NCBI RefSeq assembly: GCF_030012985.1
Contig: NZ_CP120233.1
Location: 4,459,001 to 4,523,000, forward strand
Reading direction: 5' to 3'
DNA from: Microbulbifer sp. VAAF005
GTDB lineage: Bacteria > Pseudomonadota > Gammaproteobacteria > Pseudomonadales > Cellvibrionaceae
Length of the DNA: 64,000 bases
This document shows positions 54,488-62,695 of this stretch, one piece after another. The position numbers and the translations under genes were made by a program. Position 1 is the first letter of the stretch; every line of letters begins with the position of its first letter. A model generated the notes under the pieces. The model worked only from the letters and a program-made list of their open reading frames with translations, ran no database searches and was not told the DNA's origin.

Positions 54488-55397
54488 ATGAGTGAATTTT
54501 GGTATAGCTTTACCCGCGAGAAAACCGACGAGCAATATAACCCTACACTGTGGACACGACGTCTCCCCACAGATCTTCTACTGCCGTCTCATGCTGAGTT
54601 TACCGGGAGCCGTAGCTCTACTTATCGCAGAGCGATTAAGGATGGTTTACAAACTGTCAGTTTTGGGGAAGGTGACTTTGAGGGCTCGATGGATGTTTTC
54701 AGGCCAGATGAAGTCTCAGAAAATGCTCCGGTTGTAATCTATATTCACGGTGGCTGGTGGCAGTGGTTTTCAAAAGAGCAGTTTTCTTTTCTGGCCGAGC
54801 CTTTTAATAAAGAAGGTTTTGCGGTTTATATGCCGGGTTATCGTATGGCTCCGGATTGGGAAAATGATGCTCCTATGGAGTCTATTGTCACGCAGATGCA
54901 GTGGGCAGTAGCAAGCGTGCTGAATGAGGCCGAGGCAAAAGGGGCTCCATCTGTTCATTTAGTGGGGCATTCTGCGGGGGCAGCTGGTAGCTTTGTTGCA
55001 CCAAACGGACTGGAGCCAATTTGGTGTGTCAGTATCAGCCCAAAGTAAGTTTAAGGGCGCGTTTTCTCTTGCTGGGCTTTTTGATATCCGGCCACTGGTA
55101 GACAGCTTTGTGAACGATGCCATCCATATGTCGATGGAGTCTGCTGAAAAAGTTAGCCCCCAATTGTTAGAGTCTAGTGTCGACGCAACAGCATGCCCTT
55201 TACACTTAATAGTACCTGAATTTGATACTCCAGAATTTTTCCGGCAGACCAAGGAGTATCAAGAGAAAATGCTAAAAATGGGTAACCCCTGTTATTTCAA
55301 ATTAGCGAATAATCGGGATCATCTTGATCTGATTGAAAAGTTGATCGATGACCGAGATGAAGTTCTAACTTATTTACTGGAGCATATGAAAGGTTAG
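54488..55397 (+). pseudogene. Arylformamidase-like alpha/beta hydrolase gene with a frameshift
   Basis: The first frame gives VVIYIHGGWWQWFSKEQFSF (the HGGWW oxyanion motif of kynurenine formamidase-like enzymes) and the nucleophile VHLVGHSAG, but after GHSAG it runs into a nonsense tail ending at 55048. The downstream frame (54993 on) gives the expected continuation LLHQTDWSQFG, FKGAFSLAGLFDIRPLV and the catalytic-acid/His region to 55397. The break is at GCGGGGGCAGCTGG around 54973-54985; a 2-base loss (GCGC to GC, giving GHSAGAQLVALL) or a single extra G would explain it. It may be a real pseudogene or an assembly error; otherwise it would be a full enzyme of about 300 residues. Confidence 0.82.
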
Positions 55398-55788
55398 CGA
55401 CGATTTGCTATCTTTTGTTCCCGGTAGGGTTTCACTGATGTTTTTCTGTTTTATGACTGCCATAGTCGCATTGCTGAAAGCACTGGTGTGATGCCCTACT
55501 GGTGCCTCATTAGGTGAGGCCTCTCCCCCTACTTGCTCGAGTATCACTGTGCGCCTGTTTTGGTAGATCCCTACCGGATTGGCACCAAGATCGATGGTTT
55601 TCCCTCCAGATTCCCCTAACGAGTATTGTCGAAAATCCGGATAGTGCAGGGGGCTCGGCCCAGATGTGGCATTACCTTTGGCTTGCATTAGGCCTTTACA
55701 TTTTTCCAGAACTCTGCTTTATGATACAGAACGACCCCGTGCAGAATCCTTTAGTGGAGAAGGAATATTCTCTTCATTTAGAGGTAGA
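55398..55788. other. 391-bp region between hydrolase and response-regulator genes, no supported gene
   Basis: Several open frames cross it in both directions but none has a ribosome site or a recognisable family. It contains a CCTCATTAGGTGAGG palindrome near 55506-55520. No terminator with a T-run is seen for the hydrolase gene. Confidence 0.4.
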
Positions 55789-56394
55789 TCAATCTAGAAT
55801 AAAGCCTAATTGGCGAGCTTTCAGGACTGTCTGTGTTCGATTGTTACAGCTAAACAGTGTTAGTAAATCTGAAACATATTCTCTGACGGTGGAGGGGGAG
55901 ATGTTGAGCTGAGTCGCTATTTCTTTGTTTGACAGGCCGAGAGAAAGAAGCTCTAGCGTAGTAATCTGTCGAGGAGAAAGTGTTGGAGAGCTGGAATTAC
56001 TTGGCCCCTCTATAATGACTACTTCACCTTCCATAAAACTATTCAACGCCTTAATTATCGTAGTTTTAGAGCTTGCTTTTGAAATAAAACCATCAGCACC
56101 CAATAGTAGCATCTGTTGAATACTAGCTTGTTGATCAATAGTAGAAATGACAACCAGAGGCAGAGCCGGGTATCGGCTTTTTATTTCTTTAAGGCCTTTG
56201 AGTCCACTGGTTCCAGGAATATGAATGTCCAACAGGATCAGGCTGATATCGTTGTGACTTGCTAAGGCGGTTATGGCCGCAGGGAAGTCATCCACCTTGA
56301 TAACCTGGATATTGGGAAAGGCCTCGTGCAATATAAAGCACAATGCATCCCGGTAGAGTTCGTGATCTTCGACTATAAGTACTTTAAAAGTCAT
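55789..56394 (-). CDS. NarL/FixJ-type response regulator
   Basis: 201 residues. Receiver domain with VLIVEDHEL (acidic pair), the phosphoacceptor ILLDIHIPG (D56), VVISTID and the conserved Lys in GFISKAS. A LuxR-type helix-turn-helix follows (LSPRQITTLELLSLGLSNKEIATQLNISPSTVREYVSDLL). It probably pairs with the 7TM histidine kinase about 1 kb to the right, transcribed divergently; the region between them is occupied by a decayed IS30 element, so the two may once have been closer. Target genes unknown. Confidence 0.94.
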   Translation of the reverse strand: MTFKVLIVEDHELYRDALCFILHEAFPNIQVIKVDDFPAAITALASHNDISLILLDIHIPGTSGLKGLKEIKSRYPALPLVVISTIDQQASIQQMLLLGADGFISKASSKTTIIKALNSFMEGEVVIIEGPSNSSSPTLSPRQITTLELLSLGLSNKEIATQLNISPSTVREYVSDLLTLFSCNNRTQTVLKARQLGFILD

Positions 56395-56606
56395 TCACCT
56401 AGCTCTTTCTACTTTTATCAACCTACCGCTTTTCATGGGATAGAATGATTCATGGTTATAGAATAAACTCTTGGGGCACCTCAAGGATACTAGAGTTTCC
56501 AGATGTTCTATCTTAGAGCTAGAGGACAGTCAATATTTTTGGCTTGGAATAGGATTTTCATGATTAACAACATTCTTAGTTTGGTTAATAAGTACGATTG
56601 GTACTT

Positions 56607-57310
56607 ATGAGCTATTACCCACTGAACGAGAATGAACGATACCAGATCTACAGCCTGAGAAAAGCCGAACAATCTCAGAAAGTAATAACAGAACTGTTGA
56701 AAAGGTATTCCTCAGCGAATGGTCTAGTACAAGCACACCGGCTAGCTTATTTTTGGTATCAGAGAGTGTATAAGATGCGGAAAGCAATAGATGGTGTGCT
56801 GCAACGAATAGATACACTAACTCAGAAAGAGTTAAGCCCCCAGCAACTAGTAGGCGATTTAAAGAGATATAAGGACGTATTGTTACACTGCAACACAATC
56901 CATCCGCTGATTTATTCAGATTGGGAAAATAGCGAAGACTTTGTACAAATTTGAGAATTACATCAAAATCCTATCGCAATCGCTATGGTAAGTGCGACTG
57001 GGAAGATGGTACCGTGATAGGTAAGGGACGTAGTGGGATGTTGCTGACAATATTTGAGGAGAAGTTGTTATTTACTCTTTTGTTAAATTAAAAGGTAAAT
57101 GGTTGGAATTGTTGGCTAAAGCAGCGATTACCCATATGGTACGTTTTAAGTTCGGAGTTTATAAAACGATAGTAAAAGGCTTAGAAGCCAATAACTTTCT
57201 CCCCCATTTATACTCATCTTGGGGAGGAGGGGGCCATGAGAACGCTAGTGATTGTATTCGACAGCATTCGTCAAGGAAAACGGATTTTAGTAGCGTGAAA
57301 AATGAGCAGT
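56607..57310 (+). mobile_element. Degraded IS30 family transposase remnant
   Basis: Three fragments in changing frames match successive parts of IS30 transposases. First, 56607-56954 has MSYYPLNENERYQIYSLRKA (the helix-turn-helix), an internal loss, then QAHRLAYFWYQR and ELSPQQLVGDLKRY. Second, about 56960-57090 has RYGKCDWEDGTVIGKGRSGM (D, D/E of the catalytic region). Third, about 57100-57310 has LEANNFLPHLYSSW and RKTDFSSVKNEQ. Stops and frameshifts separate them, so no active transposase remains. Just before the first ATG a palindrome, TAAGTAC-gattg-GTACTTA, spans 56589-56607. Terminal repeats were not located. It sits between a response regulator and its likely kinase. Confidence 0.85.
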
Positions 57311-57439
57311 TCCGATTAGCCAAGTGGTCCCAAATATACTTCATATCTACTTTTCCATCCTCTTCTCTTAAGATGGTAGCTCACCTCTCATCAATTTAGT
57401 TTCGCATCAAATTATTTAGCAGTTTCTTTCGGAGGTAGT

Positions 57440-59767
57440 GTGACTCGCAAGGTATTGTGTCCACCTACAAATAAACTTAATCTATTCCTGACCATATTCT
57501 TGGTAGTATTGGTGATGGGGCTTAGCTCTTCCCAAGTAAAGAGGCAATATTCCGCGGAGCACACGGCTAAATTCTTCTCGCCTATCAAGTTAACTAAACC
57601 TGATACTCGCTACAGATTGGGTTCCCTCAATCATTCCTCCGATTTCATCGTCGCTTCAGAAGGTCTGTTATTGGAAAATGCTCCGGATCTTGTTCCCCAG
57701 GGGCAAGCATTTGGTCAGACCCCCGACTTTGAGCAACACGACCGATTCTGGCTGTACGCTAACATTGTCAATTATTCAGAAAATAGTGACTGGGTATTAC
57801 ACATCAGAAATTTCGATTTCCAGCAATTTAGGGTATTGATCAGGGGAAGAGATGGTCAGGTTGTTCACACTCTAAGAGACGCTGACTTTCTTGACTCTAC
57901 TGACATCAGCACTATCGGTCGGGCAGTAAATATTGAGCTACAAAAGGGTGAATCCTATTTATTGGTTATTGAGTTGAACGCTAAATTTACTACTGGCTAT
58001 CCATACTTGGCGTTGATGGGGGAGCATCAATACAAGCTCTGGAACCTGCAGATGGATTATACATTTAAAATAATGATCGGCATTATTCTTGGATTCATCC
58101 TGCTTGGCTTTCTTTGCTGGCTACTAATGGCAGAAATGACCTTCTTTTGGGGGTCTCTCTCTTCTCTCTTAATGCTGATCTATTACATTGAATTTAGCTG
58201 TATGCCAGCTATTTTGTGGCAATCAACTTATGAAAAAGCAACACTGTTTTGGTTGTTGGTTTCTTCGTCACTGTTATCTCTATTGGCATTTTCTGCAAGC
58301 TTCTTGCAAATCAAACGTAGTTCTGGAATATGGAATTGTGCGTTTGTGGTGGCGGTCCTGACAACAGTGTCTGTTGCAGTAGCTAGTACCATGATTTCAT
58401 TTAAAGAAAGTACATTTCTATATATCTTCAATTCAATATTTGTTTGGCTGCTTATTCTAAGTTCTGGTATTTCCAAGGCCCGCAATGATGGTCATTATTA
58501 CACGATTTATATTTGTGGGTGGCCTTTGCTGATAATGTTTATTTTGGAAATAACATTAGTTGTTGATCGGCCTTCCAATTCTATTGAGGAAGTCAATGAA
58601 CATTATGAAATGATTCAAGTTCTCTATGTTCAGATTTTGCATATGCTTATACAGGCGATTGCACTAATACTGCGTATAAAAGCTCTATATATGGAAAAGC
58701 TGAAAATGGAAAAGCTTAATCACGAAAAGTCCCGTTTCATTGCGCAGAGCAGTCACGACTTGAGCCAGCCACTCTATTCAATGGGTATTTTTCTGGAGCA
58801 CCTGAACCCACACGTTCATGGTGTGGATGGAAAAATGATGTTTGAACAGCTGAAGAATACACACCACCAGTTGAGTGAATCTTTTCATTCCATTATTGAT
58901 TTATGCAAACTAGAATACGGGGGTATAATACCTGAACTTAAGTCAATACAACTGACAAATCTGTTCTCCCAACTTCAGAATGAGATGCGGATTTTAGCGG
59001 AAGCGAAATCCATTCGATTGAAGTTTCAGCCATGCTCCCTGCAGGTCCTAAGCGATCCAATACTGCTAGAAAGGATGCTGCGTAATTTGATTACCAATGC
59101 GATCAAATATACGGACGAAGGTAAGGTCGTTATTGGCTGCCGGCGGCAAGGCAAAAATGTTGTTATTCATGTTACTGATACCGGATGTGGCATTGACAAT
59201 GAAGATCTGAAGCGAATCTTTGAGATTTATCAACGGTCAGGTAGAAACTCATTGGATTCTAGTGGTTCTGGTATCGGCCTATCCATTGTCAAACTTATTT
59301 CTGAATTGTTGAATCACCCTGTGGAAATTAAATCTATCCCCGGAAGTGGAAGTGATTTTACGATTTGCGTGCCTAGACTTGAACATGTTTCGCTGAAGCA
59401 TGAAAAGGAAACTGAGCCAAAAGAGGACCTACCTGTAGTTGCGTTGGTTTTTCAAGATGATGACCTTAAGGATACGCTTTCTCATTGTTTGCAAAAGTGG
59501 CGCTGTCCAGTATTGACATTTACTTCGGTAGAGGATGTTTGTCAATCCAACGCCCCCCTCTCCATATTGCTGTGTGAATATGCCACTCTCAAAAATTCGT
59601 CTCTATCTTCAGATGAGGCAAGTGCACTGGCTCAGGAAATCTTGGCAGCCTGCACCTGTGACTCTGATACTAATTTGCCGGACAATTGGATTACCCTGTC
59701 TCCGACTGCCCCACCAGCTCAGTTACGTGCTTTATTGAATGCGGCAATAAGGTGTCGCCAAGGATAA
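57440..59767 (+). CDS. 7TM-DISM hybrid-type sensor histidine kinase with degenerate receiver
   Basis: 775 residues from GTG after TCGGAGG. Order: N-terminal membrane segment (12-31); a periplasmic DISMED2-like domain (about 60-200, with DRFWLYANIVNYSENSDWVLHIRN); a 7-helix 7TMR-DISM block (208-412); a short coiled coil; HisKA with the phosphoacceptor SSHDLSQPL (H439); HATPase with LITNAIKYT, DTGCGI and GSGIGLSIV. The last 100 residues look like a receiver (VVALVFQDDDLKDTLSHCLQ) in which the position of the phosphoacceptor Asp is Glu (ILLCEYATL, E713). The periplasmic fold suggests a carbohydrate or cell-wall ligand by family; unknown. Likely partner: the NarL-type regulator to the left. Confidence 0.95.
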   Translation: MTRKVLCPPTNKLNLFLTIFLVVLVMGLSSSQVKRQYSAEHTAKFFSPIKLTKPDTRYRLGSLNHSSDFIVASEGLLLENAPDLVPQGQAFGQTPDFEQHDRFWLYANIVNYSENSDWVLHIRNFDFQQFRVLIRGRDGQVVHTLRDADFLDSTDISTIGRAVNIELQKGESYLLVIELNAKFTTGYPYLALMGEHQYKLWNLQMDYTFKIMIGIILGFILLGFLCWLLMAEMTFFWGSLSSLLMLIYYIEFSCMPAILWQSTYEKATLFWLLVSSSLLSLLAFSASFLQIKRSSGIWNCAFVVAVLTTVSVAVASTMISFKESTFLYIFNSIFVWLLILSSGISKARNDGHYYTIYICGWPLLIMFILEITLVVDRPSNSIEEVNEHYEMIQVLYVQILHMLIQAIALILRIKALYMEKLKMEKLNHEKSRFIAQSSHDLSQPLYSMGIFLEHLNPHVHGVDGKMMFEQLKNTHHQLSESFHSIIDLCKLEYGGIIPELKSIQLTNLFSQLQNEMRILAEAKSIRLKFQPCSLQVLSDPILLERMLRNLITNAIKYTDEGKVVIGCRRQGKNVVIHVTDTGCGIDNEDLKRIFEIYQRSGRNSLDSSGSGIGLSIVKLISELLNHPVEIKSIPGSGSDFTICVPRLEHVSLKHEKETEPKEDLPVVALVFQDDDLKDTLSHCLQKWRCPVLTFTSVEDVCQSNAPLSILLCEYATLKNSSLSSDEASALAQEILAACTCDSDTNLPDNWITLSPTAPPAQLRALLNAAIRCRQG

Positions 59768-59834
59768 CTTTTAATTTGTAATGGATTGATAGGCTAAAGG
59801 TAATCCGAGGGAAGATGTTATCAAGTGAATTGTT

Positions 59835-59870
59835 TATCATGCTGCAAGATGATTTACTTGCAGCATGATA
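59835..59870. other. 14-bp perfect hairpin between convergent genes
   Basis: TATCATGCTGCAAG and its exact complement lie around an 8-base loop at 59835-59870, between the convergent kinase and SARP-hydrolase genes. Neither strand has a following T-run, so it is perhaps a transcription-blocking or protective structure. Confidence 0.55.
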
Positions 59871-59924
59871 GGGTAGGAGTTATTACTTGATGCTAGGTAG
59901 TAATATACAACCTCTTTAGGGGTT

Positions 59925-61571
59925 TTATATCTCTTCTTTTTCTGAGGGTTGTTGTGGTTTGCGAGCAATAAAATTTCGTACACTCTCTACAAAAACCTTT
60001 GATGCATCCTCCCGCCCCAGTAGCAGATGTCCGCTGCTATCCAGCCCTATGAATTCGGCATTGGGAATTGTAGCGGCAATATCGCGAGCGGTTTCGACGG
60101 GAATGCGCTGGTCTCCCAATGAGTGAATTACTAAGGTTGGTACTTTCACTTGCTTGAGTCGTTCACGCACGTCAATATTAGCGGATATAGATAAAAACCG
60201 AACAGCGTTTTCTGCGGATGTCGTTAAACGCTGGAATTCATTGAACCAAGAAAGTTCTTCAGGCGTGGCGCTGGGCATGAAGATAGATGAAAATATCTGT
60301 CGACATGCAGGGTTTTCTTTTCCCCAGCCTACCTCGGTCAAAGTCATCAATGCCTCGTGCTCTCTGCGAATATCGTCTGTCGAATCTATTCGCCAGCCTG
60401 CGGCATAGCCTCCAAACAGGATCAAATGTGATACTCGTTCCGGGTGTCTGACAGCGTACTCTATGGAAGCAGCTGCACCTTGAGATATTCCGAGTAGGGC
60501 AAATTTGTCGATTTTGACAGCCGATACAACAGTCTCAAGATCACTCACAAATTTTTCAAAGGACATATTGTCCACATTCCAGTCGGAAAGACCATTTCCA
60601 CGTTTGTCATAGCGGACAAAATGATGGTCAGAAGCAAGATCGCGAAATAGGGGACTCCAAATTGGGGCATCCCAGTCATGTTCAAGATGGCTGAGCCAAT
60701 TAGCAGCCTTGATAATGGGGGGCCCTTCCCCCACTGAAGAATAAGCGATGCGTACACCATCATCTGAAGTGCAAAAATGGATCTTTTGCCGAGCAATAAG
60801 GTCACTTGCTTTAGAATCTTTGTCGACATCGGCGGTAGTTGGATTGTTTTCTTCGACCACTTTTCTTGTAAGTTCGATCTCGGACCGTGTATTTGGAGAC
60901 CAGGTAATTCCCGCGTTGTGAAACCGCCTTGCAAAATCATGAGTTAAAGCTGTGACTTCAAAAGTGTGACCAAGGCGATCCAGTAGAGTTAGAAGTTGAG
61001 TCGCAGCATTAGGGTTGAGTGGTTCTAAGGCTTCCCATTCACGGGCCTTATTTAGTCGTTCATGGAGGTTAATATCTGGATGTGATGACAAACGGGCTAG
61101 CACTTTGCCTTGCAAACGAACTATTTCTTGTCTTTCTGCTGTTAACCACTGTTGGAATAACTCCTGGTCTGGCAAGTCGATACCATCCAGAAATGGTTGC
61201 TGTAAGCTGTCCGCAAGCGAGGCCAACTCCACAGGTGTTAAATTCTTGGCCACGATCTTTTCTTTCAGGATGTTGATATCGATTTCGATATCAGGAGCCG
61301 CAATGCCTGCGCGTTCCCGGTCTGCTACTAGTCGTTCAGTGGATGTGTCATTCACCAGGGGGCGGAGCTTACTCAATGACCAGCGCAACGCCCCGCGCGG
61401 ATCATCTGGGGTTTCCCAGAAGACTTCACATAAACGTTCACGACGATGTGGTTTGGCGGTCTTCGCAAGGTAGGCAAGAAGAGCGCGTGTCCTTTTCGAA
61501 GCCGGTAAATCCACAGCTATACCATCGTGAAAAACACTTAATTCCCCAAGCATCTTCAGAAAAATTTTCAT
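59925..61571 (-). CDS. SARP-type regulator (winged helix + BTAD) fused to alpha/beta hydrolase
   Basis: 548 residues. The N-terminal 1-95 is a SARP/OmpR-like winged helix (MKIFLKMLGELSVFHDGIAV, ASKRTRALLAYLA, GALRWSLSKLRPLV), followed by a BTAD helical domain (about 100-235). Residues about 260-535 form an alpha/beta hydrolase: DGVRIAYSSVGEGPP, YDKRGNGLSDW, the nucleophile elbow GISQGAAAS (S363), the acid in HSLGDQRIP, and H in SSGHLLLG. It would sense or hydrolyse a small ester-like molecule and bind DNA; the fusion is known in some proteobacteria but its function is not. It converges on the kinase gene. It starts from ATG with no strong ribosome site. Confidence 0.9.
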   Translation of the reverse strand: MKIFLKMLGELSVFHDGIAVDLPASKRTRALLAYLAKTAKPHRRERLCEVFWETPDDPRGALRWSLSKLRPLVNDTSTERLVADRERAGIAAPDIEIDINILKEKIVAKNLTPVELASLADSLQQPFLDGIDLPDQELFQQWLTAERQEIVRLQGKVLARLSSHPDINLHERLNKAREWEALEPLNPNAATQLLTLLDRLGHTFEVTALTHDFARRFHNAGITWSPNTRSEIELTRKVVEENNPTTADVDKDSKASDLIARQKIHFCTSDDGVRIAYSSVGEGPPIIKAANWLSHLEHDWDAPIWSPLFRDLASDHHFVRYDKRGNGLSDWNVDNMSFEKFVSDLETVVSAVKIDKFALLGISQGAAASIEYAVRHPERVSHLILFGGYAAGWRIDSTDDIRREHEALMTLTEVGWGKENPACRQIFSSIFMPSATPEELSWFNEFQRLTTSAENAVRFLSISANIDVRERLKQVKVPTLVIHSLGDQRIPVETARDIAATIPNAEFIGLDSSGHLLLGREDASKVFVESVRNFIARKPQQPSEKEEI

Positions 61572-62695
61572 TATAATAGTAACCCCGGTGTTGGGTTGCC
61601 TGTTATAGGTAAGCTGCCATTCGTAATCCCGTTATTGGCGCTTGCAAAAGTCTTGACTGGATTTCTATCTGCCCTCCCACTATTTACAGTGGAATCCGTG
61701 ACTTTTGTTGCTAAGCTGACTCCGTTAGTGTTTCGGGAAACTCTCCATGTACAATCTTTGACCCAGTATCAGACTTAGAAATAGTTATTTACCTGGGGTT
61801 GATGTCGTAATTAGTCAAAATAGCGGTACGGGTTTCTGGTATGAAAGTTCCGACCTCGACATATTTCCCACAGATTGTTTTTTCTTTTGGTGACTGGGCG
61901 GATATTAATTCTGGAGGGCGGGGCGGACAACCCGACAAATGTAGGGTAACGCTGACAGGAAGGATATAGCATGCTTTGTATGTTTTGACCTGCCCAGACT
62001 GCCTTTTCGTTATCCGCATACTGGATGTTGTTATGTGGCTTAGTGATTTTTACGGGAGGATTTCTCTCTGTGGACACCTGCTTTCAGGTCATAATTTAGG
62101 TATTTGTCTAGGTTAAATATCAGAGAATAGGTCGGTAAATAAAGTACTTCGATTTCCCTTTCTGCCCTGCCAGCCGGAATTCCAGGTTGTCATTATTCAA
62201 ACGATAGAGTACGGCCTTCTCAGTATCGTTCGACTTGCTTGTTTATTGATACCTTAAGCGCACCAACGGGTATCTGCGATCTTTTGAGGTAGAACTCTCT
62301 TCCTACACAGCCGAAATGGCAATTTTCAGCTTTATTCATATCGGTATTAGCGCAAATTCCAGTTGCCAGGTTAATAACAATCTATTTTGTTTAAGCTATT
62401 TTTCAATTATTTCGGTACTGCAGTTCATATCAAATTAAACCGTCAATCCGTCCGTCAAAAACAGATTGTTATTCGCGGTATTGGTTCGTGTTCGAATAGA
62501 AAGAATTTCCATACCCATGTTTTTTCCATGGAGAGTACCTCGCTCAATCACATGATTGCTCAGCATAAAAATGTGCTACGGCACCGCATATTTAATGCAA
62601 AAGCACTGAATACGCGGTTTGAACAGCAAACGATTGGGGAGACGTTTGATGAGTGTGTATAGCGGGCAGTTGGCTTTTCTGTGGGGGGAGGATGC
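61572..62695. other. About 1.1 kb without a recognisable gene
   Basis: Short open frames occur on both strands (for example near 61811-62077 minus and 62387-62662 plus), but they lack ribosome sites and resemble no family I know. This is either a decayed region or an extended control region for the large secreted protein that follows. No tRNA, terminator or clear repeat was identified. Confidence 0.45.

Noticed and set aside
55374..55912. Open frames on both strands between the hydrolase and the response regulator
   Set aside because: No ribosome site, no family similarity I can name, and one overlaps the regulator 3' end; kept as gene-free region.
62387..62662. 91-codon plus-strand frame before the DUF11 gene
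   Set aside because: No ribosome site, unusual composition and no family; could be real but not supported.
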